A DNA stretch of 64,000 bases from Paenibacillus oceani (GCF_014705615.1 NZ_JACXJA010000019.1:118865-182864); one strand, 5' to 3'; counted from the stretch's first letter, positions 26,079 through 34,715 are shown. Made by a program: numbers and translations. The notes: a model not told the origin generated them from the sequence alone.

Positions 26079-26681
26079 GTGCAGCCGCTGCTTAGAATCG
26101 CCGCCGTTCTGATTGGCAGCGCCACTTTGGCGTTTGGAGTGAATGCCTTTTTGGCACCGTATCGGCTCATCGACGGGGGGATGATCGGGATCGGGCTTCT
26201 TTTGAACTACCATTTTGGCCTGCTTCCCGGCATGACCGTTCTTCTTGTTAGCGCGCCTGTATTTGTCGGCGTGTTTTTTTATGATCGTGCTTTATTTATG
26301 AGCAGTGTGCACGGGCTGCTGGTGTCCTCGTTTTTTATCGATTTGTTCTCGCCAGCCAGCAACTGGTTTCGGCTGGGCATGCCGGTGCATGCCGTTCTCG
26401 GAGGGTGGCTGATCGGAGCGGGGGTCGGGACGATGCTGGCGTACCGGACGAATTCGGGAGGAACCGACCTGCTGGGGCAAATCGCATCGGACCGTACCGA
26501 AATACCTGCGGCTTTATTCATTTTCATCCTCGACGCGGTTATTTTACTGGCGGGAATAGGCGTTATCGGGTTAACCCGTACGCTGTTTTCGTTTGCGACT
26601 ATCGTCATAGTGTTCGCAGCGACCCACCGGTACTCCGGACGTAAGCCTTTAGGACGAAGTATCCATTTGTTTTACAAATGA
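26079..26681 (+). CDS. YitT family membrane protein
   Basis: A 200-residue protein with five to six transmembrane helices, of the YitT (DUF161) family, with the characteristic AFGVNAFLAPYRLIDGG near the N-terminus and YRTNSGGTDLLGQI near residue 127. It lacks the C-terminal DUF2179 domain found in many longer relatives. The transported substance is unknown. GTG at 26079 follows GGAGGAA. It is divergent from the two-component operon and may be under its control. Confidence 0.85.
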   Translation: MQPLLRIAAVLIGSATLAFGVNAFLAPYRLIDGGMIGIGLLLNYHFGLLPGMTVLLVSAPVFVGVFFYDRALFMSSVHGLLVSSFFIDLFSPASNWFRLGMPVHAVLGGWLIGAGVGTMLAYRTNSGGTDLLGQIASDRTEIPAALFIFILDAVILLAGIGVIGLTRTLFSFATIVIVFAATHRYSGRKPLGRSIHLFYK

Positions 26682-26940
26682 GCGGCTGCGGAATAGTAGG
26701 GTTTGCCGGCGGAAACGGCGGACGCCACTTTTCGAGCTTTTTCTACAAAAACCTTTGCCGGACAAGGGATTTGAGCGATCTGTCTCCAGCTATATACAGG
26801 CCCGAAAAACTGGAGTATAATGGGGAAAAAGTCCTTTTAAGTTGTTTCCGGGACGAGCCGCCGTTCGTTGGGACGGTTTTGTAAGCGCAGCCGGCGGATG
26901 AGAAAATCCGAGAATTTTGTCGAAAAGGGGACTCCGTGTA

Positions 26941-27396
26941 ATGAAGGCCGAGTATATTAATCCGTTTTTGGAATCAGCGAGAATCGTGTTGGAGCAACTG
27001 ATTAACGTGCGTCCGACGACCGGACAACTCGGGATTAAGGATGTCAAATTCGTTGAGAACCATATTTGGATCCAAATCGGCATGAGCGGGCAGATGGAAG
27101 GCGATATCGTATTCGGCCTGCACGAGGAAGTTGCCTTGAAGCTCGTATCGGCGATGATGGGCGGTTATCTGGTCACGCAGATGGACGAGATGTCGCAAAG
27201 CGCGATTTCCGAACTCGGCAATATGATCAGCGGCAACGCAAGCACGATTTTGTACAACCAGGGAGTGCGCGTCGATATTACTCCGCCAAAGCTGATTACC
27301 GAGGCCGGGCTTGATTTTACGCCGACCAAGGCGTTGACGATTCCGCTGATGATGGATCAGATCGGACAGCTGGATATCAAGGTGTTTATTTCTTAA
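26941..27396 (+). CDS. cheX: CheX-like CheY-P phosphatase
   Basis: A 151-residue CheX-family protein. The catalytic helix motif is intact: ISELGNMISGN with E91, N94 and N99. CheX proteins dephosphorylate CheY-P or other response regulators. No chemotaxis genes lie nearby, so it may act on an unrelated receiver or be a distant part of the chemotaxis system. The ATG at 26941 is preceded by AAAAGGGG at a rather long distance. A terminator follows, so it is a single-gene unit. Confidence 0.88.
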   Translation: MKAEYINPFLESARIVLEQLINVRPTTGQLGIKDVKFVENHIWIQIGMSGQMEGDIVFGLHEEVALKLVSAMMGGYLVTQMDEMSQSAISELGNMISGNASTILYNQGVRVDITPPKLITEAGLDFTPTKALTIPLMMDQIGQLDIKVFIS

Positions 27397-27424
27397 CGGA
27401 CTTATAGGTATACATAAGTAATGG

Positions 27425-27454
27425 AGGGTGCCGCGAGCTGGCATCCTTTTTTTT
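27425..27454 (+). terminator. Terminator of cheX
   Basis: GGGTGCC pairs with GGCATCC (one G-T pair), followed by eight T. Confidence 0.8.
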
Positions 27455-27824
27455 ATCGTTATAGAGCAGCTTTTCTAAATCTGCGAGAAAGTTTAAATTC
27501 TTTACTGTGCTAAAGTGAAGGGGGTTCCTTACTTGGCGTCAGATGAGAGAACGTATATTCAGGTTCAATGACTAACGAATCGTATCGTACTTATGGCTGA
27601 AAAACGACGTTATTCCAGTCGTAACGAATCCGGGGATCGTTATCGAACCGAAAGTGGTAAAAAAACGATCCGATTTGCGGGAATAACCATACATGAGTTC
27701 GCTACACATTCAAACGTCCGCATTCGGCTCTGATAACGAGTGCTGGGTTCGTTAGCCATACCATCGCATGACAACACGACTATGGGCGAGCGGCTGGAGC
27801 GAGCGAAGGTACCTATTCCCTTCC

Positions 27825-27892
27825 GACGTACAAACGTTTTGGGTTTGCACGTCAAAGGACCGTCCGGAACGCCTGAACCGGACGGTTTTCTT
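27825..27892 (+). ncRNA. Candidate small RNA 3' end or attenuator
   Basis: An imperfect hairpin (GACGT-CAAAC against GGTTTG-ACGTC, 27825-27853) is followed at once by a perfect terminator: ACCGTCCGG (27859-27867) pairs with CCGGACGGT (27878-27886), then T-rich. No gene ends upstream within 430 bp, so the terminator must end a non-coding RNA or act in the leader of the glycosyltransferase gene at 28019. No known riboswitch class was recognised. Confidence 0.45.
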
Positions 27893-28018
27893 ATTCATTT
27901 TTTTTCATCGGCAGGTCACATTCTCGTCTCTTCGATTGTTTAGATAGATTGTAAGTCGGGCAAGCCGCTCCGACATCGGATGACGGGTTGCCTGAAAGTG
28001 AGGGAGAGTGGCAGCACC

Positions 28019-28717
28019 ATGAGGAAACTGGTCGTTATACCGGCTCATAACGAAGAACAGAACATCCGGACCGTCATCCATTCGGTTAAAAGCTTGCATC
28101 CCGACATCAAGATCGTCGTCGTTAATGACGGTTCTACGGATGGTACAAGCATGGCAGCCAAGCAGACAGGGCAAGCGCTGGTGATCGATCTGCCTTTTAA
28201 TCTCGGAATCGGAGGGGCGGTCCAGACGGGTTATTTGTTTGCCTACCGCAGTGGCTACGATATCGCCATTCAAGTGGATGCGGACGGGCAGCACGACCCG
28301 GCCGAGCTGTACAAGCTTATCGCGTGCATGGAGAAGGGAGAGGCTGATTGCTGCATTGGATCTCGCTTCGCCCGGAATACGGATTATCGGCAGACACGGT
28401 TCCGAATGCTGGGCATCCGAATCCTATCGTCGATCATTCGCTGGACCTCGGGCAAACGGTTTACGGATCCGACATCGGGCTTCCGGGCAGTAAACCGGAG
28501 CGTCATCGGGGTGTTCGCAGACGATTATCCGGACGATTATCCGGAAGCCGAAGCGATTGTAATCCTGGAACGGATGGGCTATAGAGTGCGGGAGACGGCG
28601 GTCCGTATGAACTACCGGATGAGCGGACGATCGTCCATTACGCCGTTCAAATCGGTTTACTATATGATCAAAGTTCCTCTGGCCGTCCTTATGACCCGAA
28701 TACGGAATGTAGGTTGA
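28019..28717 (+). CDS. Family 2 glycosyltransferase (polyprenyl-phosphate type)
   Basis: A 232-residue GT2 enzyme starting MRKLVVIPAHNEEQNI, with VVVNDGSTDGT and the DxD-type QVDADGQHD. Length and motifs fit dolichyl/undecaprenyl-phosphate sugar synthases that lack membrane helices at the C-terminus. It probably loads a sugar onto undecaprenyl phosphate on the inner membrane face. The ATG at 28019 follows GGGAGAG. It heads a compact run of seven genes; the next begins 4 bp after its stop. Confidence 0.88.
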   Translation: MRKLVVIPAHNEEQNIRTVIHSVKSLHPDIKIVVVNDGSTDGTSMAAKQTGQALVIDLPFNLGIGGAVQTGYLFAYRSGYDIAIQVDADGQHDPAELYKLIACMEKGEADCCIGSRFARNTDYRQTRFRMLGIRILSSIIRWTSGKRFTDPTSGFRAVNRSVIGVFADDYPDDYPEAEAIVILERMGYRVRETAVRMNYRMSGRSSITPFKSVYYMIKVPLAVLMTRIRNVG

Positions 28718-28721
28718 GCCT

Positions 28722-29096
28722 ATGTACTTTTATGTATGTTCAGTAATTTTCTGCACCGCGTTCATCGGGGTAACGATCGAATTAATCCGAAGGCGGCTCG
28801 TATTGGAACGATATGCGATTTTATGGCTCTGCCTTGGGGCGGTTATGCTCGCGTTCGGCACATTCCCGAAGCTACTCGACATCGTTTCGGAAGCCGCCGG
28901 CATCTTTTATGCCCCGTCCTTCATGTTTTTGGCAGGCATGCTGTTTTCTCTGCTGTTTATCATGCATACGAGTGTTGTGTTGACCAAGCTTCGTCGGCAT
29001 GTAACCCGGTTAAGCCAGGAAATCGCGCTGCTGAAAGTGGAGACGGCCAAGAAGGAGGAGGGACGAAATAGGTATTCTGCTGATCGTTCTGGTTAA
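28722..29096 (+). CDS. DUF2304 membrane protein
   Basis: A 124-residue protein with three predicted transmembrane helices and a charged coiled-coil-like tail (KLRRHVTRLSQEIALLKVE). It matches DUF2304, a family that commonly neighbours polyprenyl-phosphate glycosyltransferases and may help them bind or flip lipid-linked sugars. It lies 4 bp after the GT2 gene and its 3' end overlaps the start of the next gene by about 29 nt. Confidence 0.8.
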   Translation: MYFYVCSVIFCTAFIGVTIELIRRRLVLERYAILWLCLGAVMLAFGTFPKLLDIVSEAAGIFYAPSFMFLAGMLFSLLFIMHTSVVLTKLRRHVTRLSQEIALLKVETAKKEEGRNRYSADRSG

Positions 29097-29415
29097 CGTG
29101 CTTCTGCTGGTGTCGGGCCAGCTATTCTGGAAAGTCGCGCTTAACCGGCATCCGTTTCGCTCGGCTCCGGATATTGTGCCTGTGCTTGTGCAGCCACCCA
29201 TGCTGCTTGGATGCGTTCTGTTCGCCGTTGCAACGATCGTCTGGTTTTACGCTTTAAGCAGATACGATCTGAGCCGGGTGTATCCGCTTCAATCGCTCGC
29301 TTATGTGATGGGAGCTATCGCCGGTATGATCTTTTTCAAAGAAACGATCTCGACTTGGCAGTGGCTCGGCATGCTGTTCATTATCGGCGGCGCCGTTCTC
29401 GTCGCCAAACCGTAG
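29068..29415 (+). CDS. Small EamA/ArnE-like flippase, with possible AUA start
   Basis: A 115-residue protein with four transmembrane helices of the EmrE/ArnE/ArnF type (LLLVSGQLFWKVAL; SRVYPLQSLAYVMGAIAG; FIIGGAVLVAKP). It is a candidate flippase for the lipid-linked sugar made by the neighbouring GT2 enzyme. AGGAGG at 29053-29058 has ideal 9-nt spacing to ATA at 29068, and the frame from there supplies the missing start of the first helix. The first ordinary start codon, GTG at 29098, would cut helix 1 and lies 39 nt from that site. Either AUA is used, or an ATG has mutated. Confidence 0.75.
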   Translation: MGILLIVLVNVLLLVSGQLFWKVALNRHPFRSAPDIVPVLVQPPMLLGCVLFAVATIVWFYALSRYDLSRVYPLQSLAYVMGAIAGMIFFKETISTWQWLGMLFIIGGAVLVAKP

Positions 29416-29435
29416 TAACCGGAGGAGGTAAGCAG

Positions 29436-30701
29436 ATGCTGGCCCGCTGCAAATGGCATACGTACGCCATAATGGCCGTTCTGGCGCTCGCTCTGATCCT
29501 TCGGTTGGATTATGTGCTTAAGTTCGAGCATGTGCCGATCGAATACGATCAGCTTAATTACACGAAGACGGCGATTCAACTGCTGGAGAAGGGCGTCTAC
29601 GCTTATCTGGATACGGAGCCCAATTCGCTCGTGACACCGGGATTCCCGGTCTTGCTGACGGCGTTTTACTGGATGTTCGGCTATTCCCCACTGGAGCCAA
29701 CCCTCCAGATTTATCGGGTGTTCCAATGTGTTCTGGCGCTTGTCGCCATCTGGTTCATTTACAAAATCGGGGTCCGGTTGTTTCGACCCGTTATCGGCGT
29801 AATCGCTGCCATGTTCGCCGCCGTCCATCCGATGTTTGTCTGGTCGACGTCGCTTATTTTGACGGAAGTGCCGTTTCTGTCCGTGTTTATGGCGCTCATA
29901 TACACACAAGTCCGTATCATGCAGGATAACCGTCTACGGGATCACATCGCAATGGGGGTGCTGCTCGGGATCGCCACGCTGATTCGGCCGAATGTGCTGC
30001 CGGTTGCGGTTGTGCCTTACGTTTTTCTCTGGATGACAAACCGGAAAGCTTACATTCCATTTATTGCGGCTAGCTTCGGGGCGTTTGTTCTCGTAATGAT
30101 GCCCTGGTGGATTCGCAATCTGATCACGTTTCACCAGTTTATTCCAATAGCGAAAGGAGAGGCGGGCAATCCGTTTCTCGGCGGTACGGACCCTTATATG
30201 CGCGGTACGATCGAATGGACAACGATCGACAAGAATGACCAGTTCGGCGAGGGGGTGAGCCGGATCCGGCAAGGGTTGAAGGAGGAGCCGGGGTTATGGA
30301 TTCACTGGTTTACGTTAGGCAAATGGAAATATTTCTTTTTCCGCCACTGGGTCGGACCCTATCCGTTTCATGTAGCGAACTGGTACTATGTTTTATTGGA
30401 CAAGCTTCACTTCGCGATCATTTATATCGGCTGGGTGATGCTGCCAGTGATGAGCTTGTTTAAAAACCGGGCTGCCCTGTATTTATTCGTATGTCTCGCG
30501 GTGTTTTACTCGGTTCATGCGCTGTTCATACCCGAACCCCGCTATATATACTCGATGCTGCCTTTTCTCATGTTAGGCACCGCTCAGCTTGTTGTCGGCG
30601 TCTTTCGGACTAAACATATCGCTAATGCTTCTCTAGATAAAATCAAGAACATCAAGAACAGGAATGTGCAGGAAGGAGGGAGAGACAGTGGAAATCAATA
30701 A
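29436..30701 (+). CDS. GT39/PMT-like membrane glycosyltransferase
   Basis: A 421-residue protein with about ten transmembrane helices, similar to dolichyl-phosphate-mannose-protein mannosyltransferases and ArnT-type enzymes. An acidic residue pair after helix 1 (IEYDQLNY) matches the catalytic loop of this fold. It probably moves a sugar from an undecaprenyl carrier to an external acceptor. GGAGGAGG precedes the ATG at 29436. Its last 14 nt overlap the start of the sigma factor gene. Confidence 0.82.
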   Translation: MLARCKWHTYAIMAVLALALILRLDYVLKFEHVPIEYDQLNYTKTAIQLLEKGVYAYLDTEPNSLVTPGFPVLLTAFYWMFGYSPLEPTLQIYRVFQCVLALVAIWFIYKIGVRLFRPVIGVIAAMFAAVHPMFVWSTSLILTEVPFLSVFMALIYTQVRIMQDNRLRDHIAMGVLLGIATLIRPNVLPVAVVPYVFLWMTNRKAYIPFIAASFGAFVLVMMPWWIRNLITFHQFIPIAKGEAGNPFLGGTDPYMRGTIEWTTIDKNDQFGEGVSRIRQGLKEEPGLWIHWFTLGKWKYFFFRHWVGPYPFHVANWYYVLLDKLHFAIIYIGWVMLPVMSLFKNRAALYLFVCLAVFYSVHALFIPEPRYIYSMLPFLMLGTAQLVVGVFRTKHIANASLDKIKNIKNRNVQEGGRDSGNQ

Positions 30702-31248
30702 GCTTCTGGAAGATGTTCGCAGGGGAAATGTCGATTCGTTCGAACCAGTCATTCGGATGTACGAGAAAAACATATACCGGTTTTGTTTCTTCATGCTGGG
30801 GAATCGGCAGGAGGCGGAGGATGCGGCCCAAGACGTCTTCTTCAAAGCGTACCGGCACCTGGGGGGGTACGACGAACGTCAGACATTTAAGGCTTGGCTC
30901 TATAAAATTGCGGAAAATCATTGCCGCAACGTGCTGAAGCGGCGATGGAAGTGGCTTCGGCTGCTGCCGCTGTTCCGCTCGGACAGCCGGACCGAAAGCG
31001 CGGAGCAAGCATACTCGGAACAGATGGGGACCGAGATGGCCTTTTGGTTCAAAGACTTGTCGCTTCCAGAGAAAAAGCTGCTTTTTTTGCGGGCCGTCGA
31101 AGAATGTTCGTTTGACGAAATCGCGCAAATGATGGGGGAAAGCGCGCCGACGCTGCGCAAACGGTTCGAACGGCTGAAACGGAAGCTTCGGGCAAAAAAA
31201 ATGCAGGAGGAGGAGATGTGCGATGAACGACGACTCGAATTACGATAA
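30688..31248 (+). CDS. ECF sigma factor
   Basis: A 186-residue sigma-70 family protein. Region 2 is clear (NIYRFCFFMLGNRQEAEDAA QDVF, FKAWLYKIAENHCRN) and region 4 has LFLRAVEECSFDEIAQMMGE. There are no regions 1 or 3, typical of extracytoplasmic-function sigma factors. GTG at 30688 follows GGAAGGAGGGAG. It overlaps the glycosyltransferase gene before it and the likely anti-sigma gene after it by 26 nt, so all should be co-translated. Confidence 0.9.
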   Translation: MEINKLLEDVRRGNVDSFEPVIRMYEKNIYRFCFFMLGNRQEAEDAAQDVFFKAYRHLGGYDERQTFKAWLYKIAENHCRNVLKRRWKWLRLLPLFRSDSRTESAEQAYSEQMGTEMAFWFKDLSLPEKKLLFLRAVEECSFDEIAQMMGESAPTLRKRFERLKRKLRAKKMQEEEMCDERRLELR

Positions 31249-32020
31249 GCTGGTCCGGACGATGAAGGAGATTCCGGTACGGGAAACGGAAACGGCGGCT
31301 CCCCAAGTTATGGAAAGGATACGCGCCTATGAGTGCGCGAAAAGGACGCCGGTCCGGAAATCGCTCCGCATCCGGGTATGGGCGGCTGCGATGCTGCTGT
31401 TGGTAATTACCGCAATTTCGGCTCAAGGGACGCCCCGTTATCTGTTTCATTGGAACGGCATGGATATTACGACCTACAAGCCTGAGCCGCAAACGAATCC
31501 GTCACCGGATGTGTATCCGCCCTATATGGAAAGAATCGAGAACCAGTTGGCAGCCCGCCGGGCGGAGTACCGGACGCTGACATTGGAGGAGGCGCAGAAG
31601 GAATCGCCGTTCCCTCTTATGCGGCCGGCGAACCTCGATATGAAGCCTTCCCGGACGTTCGGAGTAGCCGCGACTCCGCTCAAGAAGCCGGCGACCAAGG
31701 ACGAGCTGTACATCGAGGGTTTTTACGATTTCTACGAGCAGGGGGAGACTTGGCTTGTCGTCCGGCAAATCTTCGATCCGAAAAGGGAGACCGATGGCGG
31801 TGTGCTGATGCATTACCCTGATGATTGGGAAGTGGTGAGAGTAAGCGACCGGATCATGAGCGTATACCACAGCGACAATAACTTCGCCATTTACAGCCTG
31901 TATATCGTGACCGACGAGAAGGATACGATATGGCTAAGTTTAACGGGAAACGTATCCAAGAAAAAGTTGGAAGCCGTTGCGGAAGCCTATATCAGCCGAA
32001 AGCAGATGGGCAATCACTAG
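31223..32020 (+). CDS. Probable anti-sigma factor, membrane anchored
   Basis: A 265-residue protein with a cytoplasmic N-terminus of about 50 residues, one transmembrane helix (about 53-68) and an external domain of about 190 residues. The position, overlapping the sigma gene, and the topology fit a transmembrane anti-sigma factor; there is no zinc HxxxCxxC motif. The external domain resembles DUF4367-like sensor domains, but this is weak. It would hold the sigma factor until an envelope signal appears. Followed 25 bp on by a solute-binding lipoprotein. Confidence 0.68.
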   Translation: MNDDSNYDKLVRTMKEIPVRETETAAPQVMERIRAYECAKRTPVRKSLRIRVWAAAMLLLVITAISAQGTPRYLFHWNGMDITTYKPEPQTNPSPDVYPPYMERIENQLAARRAEYRTLTLEEAQKESPFPLMRPANLDMKPSRTFGVAATPLKKPATKDELYIEGFYDFYEQGETWLVVRQIFDPKRETDGGVLMHYPDDWEVVRVSDRIMSVYHSDNNFAIYSLYIVTDEKDTIWLSLTGNVSKKKLEAVAEAYISRKQMGNH

Positions 32021-32045
32021 GAGCAGATTGGAGTGCAGGTGGATT

Positions 32046-33377
32046 ATGAAGCGTTTGTTGGCAGTGTCATTATCGGCTTTCTTGCTCATACCCGGCATGA
32101 TCGGATGCGAAGCGGGCGGAGGAACCGAAGATCACAAGCAAGCTTCGATCAAAATTTTATATTACGACGAAGCCTCCTACTATTCGAATTACGGTGCTTT
32201 ATTCGCCGCGTTGTACCCAGATATCGAAGTGAAGGTCGTACCTACTGGAGGAATCCGGATGGAAGATATGGAGAAGTGGATCGAGGAGCAAAAACCCGAT
32301 GTGCTAATCTTGGATGATGGCCGTTATGAAACCTATGCAAGAGACGGACGTCTCTACGACCTCGAGCCGTTGATCAAGAAGGATAAGTTCGATCTGCAAA
32401 ACATGGCGCCGTCCATCACCGATGCGGTCCGGACGATTGGCGGAGGGAAGCTGTACGGGCTTGCTCCGAGTTTCTCCAGTCAGGCGCTCTATTACAATAA
32501 AAGCTTGTTTGATCAAATGGGCATTCCTTATCCGACTGACAAGATGAGTTGGGAAGAAGTGCTGCAGCTCGCTCGCCGATTCCCTTCCGGAAGCGGGGGG
32601 CCGGGGCAGCGGGTCGCCGGATTGATGCTGAATCCGTATGAGGTGCACCCGTATAATTCGGGCCTGACGATCGGATATGGACAAGGGTTGTCCTACCTCG
32701 ATCCCGATACGATGAAGATGACCCTCGATACGAGCGAATGGAAGCGGACGTTCCAGTTGGCCTTTGACGCGATCCGATCAGGGGCCATCTATCAGCCTGC
32801 CGGAACGCAGTCGTTTACGCCGGGGACGGGGAGTCAGCAAGTTCTGGAGCAAAACCCTTTCCTGGGAGGGAAAGCCGCGATGACGATTGGCGGCAGCGAT
32901 TTTGTCCAGGAACTGAAAAGGGCCGCCGCCGTTCTGAAAGACCGGATGCCGCTCTGGGATCTCGTTACGGTGCCTGTCGATGCGAAGCGTCCCGATACCG
33001 GAAACGCGTTATGGCTGCAAGACATTACCGCAATAAACTCCGGATCCGCCCAAGTCGAAGCCGCTTGGACGTTCGTCCGTTATATGAATGGCGATTCGTT
33101 CGCCCGTGCCATGGCGAAAGCTGCGGCAGGCGGCAAGCTGACGAGCCGTACGGCGTATTTGATAGATGAAGAGGGCCGGAATTTGAATGTGTTCCACGCG
33201 TTGAAGCTTGATCCGAACGTTTCCAGAGGATCGGGGAAAGTGCCGCAAACTTTTTATTTTTCATTCGAGGCGCTTGCCAAGCAGGAGATTGCGGCCGCTT
33301 ATGAAGGGCGCAAGACGATTGACGAGGCGCTGAAGGTTTTGCAGGAAAAAGGGCAGGAGCTGCTGGGAATTCAATAA
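32046..33377 (+). CDS. Solute-binding lipoprotein in a sigma factor operon
   Basis: A 443-residue family-1 solute-binding protein. The signal ends in PGMIGC (Cys21). YGLAPSFSSQALYYNKSLFD and PYPTDKMSWEEVLQLAR are typical family blocks. The ATG at 32046 is preceded by a weak GGAG, close after the anti-sigma gene. No permease lies nearby. Its place behind a sigma/anti-sigma pair suggests it may bind an envelope glycan or signal and feed this to the membrane anti-sigma factor rather than to a transporter; that is inference. Confidence 0.85.
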   Translation: MKRLLAVSLSAFLLIPGMIGCEAGGGTEDHKQASIKILYYDEASYYSNYGALFAALYPDIEVKVVPTGGIRMEDMEKWIEEQKPDVLILDDGRYETYARDGRLYDLEPLIKKDKFDLQNMAPSITDAVRTIGGGKLYGLAPSFSSQALYYNKSLFDQMGIPYPTDKMSWEEVLQLARRFPSGSGGPGQRVAGLMLNPYEVHPYNSGLTIGYGQGLSYLDPDTMKMTLDTSEWKRTFQLAFDAIRSGAIYQPAGTQSFTPGTGSQQVLEQNPFLGGKAAMTIGGSDFVQELKRAAAVLKDRMPLWDLVTVPVDAKRPDTGNALWLQDITAINSGSAQVEAAWTFVRYMNGDSFARAMAKAAAGGKLTSRTAYLIDEEGRNLNVFHALKLDPNVSRGSGKVPQTFYFSFEALAKQEIAAAYEGRKTIDEALKVLQEKGQELLGIQ

Positions 33378-33491
33378 AAGCTGTGCAGGCGAGTTCCGGG
33401 AATTAGTAAGGAAAACATGCAGGGCCTCCGCTTATTATGCCTTTGATTTAGTGTATAATATTAGGAAAAAGGCACGGAGGTATAGAATCGA

Positions 33492-34271
33492 ATGTATGAT
33501 TGGAAAGGGAAAGTGGTCGCCATAACGGGCGCCTCAAGCGGGATCGGGGCGTTAACGGGCGAACTCGTCGCAAGTCGCGGCGCAGTGCCGCTCCTTATGG
33601 CGCGAAGCCGTACGAAGCTGGACGAGCTGGCGGCGAGAATCGGGGAGAGCTGTGAGACGTACGAGCTGGATGTGTCTTCGCCCGACTCGGTGCAAACTGT
33701 ATTCCGTACTGTATTCGAAAAGCACGGCCGCGTAGACGTACTGATCAATAATGCCGGCTTCGGGCGGTTCGAACGGTTCGAGCAGGCTCCGCTCGCCGAT
33801 TTCGAACATATGATGAACGTTAATTATATGGGCATTGTCCGCTGTACGAAGGCTGTGCTTCCTTATATGCTCTCCTCGGGCTCCGGCCATATTGTTAATG
33901 TCGCTTCGATTGCCGGCAAGATCGGAACGGCCAAATCGACCGGCTATGCCGCGTCGAAACATGCCGTGCTCGGGCTAACGAACAGCTTGCGGCAGGAGTT
34001 GGCCGGCACGGGCGTTACGGTGACGGCGATCAACCCGGGACCGGTCGACACCCCGTTTTTCGATTTGGCCGACCCGTCCGGCGGTTATGTGGCTAACGTG
34101 AAGAAGCTAATGCTGCCGCCGCGCCGCGTAGCGGAAGCGATCGCCAAAGCGGTGGAACGCAGCCGAGCGGAGGTCGATTTGCCGGGAATCGCGGGCTTTG
34201 GCGCCAAGCTGTTTCATTTGTTCCCCCGTACGTTCGAGCGGGTCAGCCGCCGCTTTCTTAATCTGAAGTAA
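33492..34271 (+). CDS. Short-chain dehydrogenase/reductase
   Basis: A 259-residue classical SDR. TGASSGIGALTGEL near residue 13, INNAGFGRFERFE near residue 85, and the catalytic Ser and YAASKHAV are all present. It uses NAD(P)H; the substrate is not known. A TATAAT lies at 33454-33459, 33 bp before the ATG, with no good -35. Its 3' end overlaps a 36-residue membrane peptide gene on the other strand by 14 bp. Confidence 0.9.
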   Translation: MYDWKGKVVAITGASSGIGALTGELVASRGAVPLLMARSRTKLDELAARIGESCETYELDVSSPDSVQTVFRTVFEKHGRVDVLINNAGFGRFERFEQAPLADFEHMMNVNYMGIVRCTKAVLPYMLSSGSGHIVNVASIAGKIGTAKSTGYAASKHAVLGLTNSLRQELAGTGVTVTAINPGPVDTPFFDLADPSGGYVANVKKLMLPPRRVAEAIAKAVERSRAEVDLPGIAGFGAKLFHLFPRTFERVSRRFLNLK

Positions 34272-34368
34272 GAAACTGGACCCACCCGATCAGCGACAGC
34301 CACAGCGGAATACTGAACAGCGTCCCCCATAACAAGCCTAGCAGCAGATTGCCTTCTTTCTCGCGCAT
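34258..34368 (-). CDS. 36-residue single-helix membrane peptide
   Basis: A 36-codon gene. The product begins MREKEGNLLLGLLWG and continues as one hydrophobic helix ending in WVQFLTSD. GAGGAGAG lies 9 nt before the ATG, a strong ribosome site. It is convergent with, and overlaps by 14 bp, the SDR gene. A charged N-terminus followed by a helix with prolines and tryptophans is typical of small Bacillus membrane regulators. Not recognised by name. Confidence 0.6.
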   Translation of the reverse strand: MREKEGNLLLGLLWGTLFSIPLWLSLIGWVQFLTSD

Positions 34369-34585
34369 GATTCGTCACTCTCCTCGTCCGAAGGTTGAAT
34401 ACTTCTCAGTATGCTCGGATGAAGGAGAGTTCAACCCTGGGGCGGCGCTGAGCGGGGAATGTCCGTTTCTTTCTGCTCATTAGCTGCTGTATGGGAGTAC
34501 GCCAAAGAAAAGAAGGGACAGGGAGTTGGCTGAGAGTCATTATGCGATTTTTATAGTCCCGCTTCGGACCGGTTGCCCTTGAGAA

Positions 34586-34629
34586 AAAGGACCTCGCCTC
34601 CACTTCTACCGTGGAATTGGAGGTCCTTT
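34586..34629. terminator. Repeated terminator-like hairpin, copy 1
   Basis: AAAGGACCTC (34586-34595) pairs with GAGGTCCTTT (34620-34629), with an inner CTCCA/TGGA stem. A near copy lies at 63864-63907. A and T flanks allow function on both strands. Confidence 0.65.
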
Positions 34630-34715
34630 CGTTTGGGATTTGAGGTGTTCCCATGTCATGCGGACTTCTGGGACAGCCTATGGGTAACCCCCGCTCATGG
34701 GAAGGATGGGGGCGC

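Larger units (their letters stand above)
27397..28018. other. 622-bp gap with terminator and candidate small RNA
   Basis: The cheX terminator lies at 27425-27454. A second hairpin and terminator at 27825-27892 are not accounted for by any gene. A 46-codon ATG frame from 27594 has no ribosome site and is not called. The rest, 27470-27820, shows no recognised feature. Confidence 0.5.

Noticed and set aside
27594..27734. 46-codon ATG frame before the glycosyltransferase operon
   Set aside because: No ribosome site and no family match; not called.
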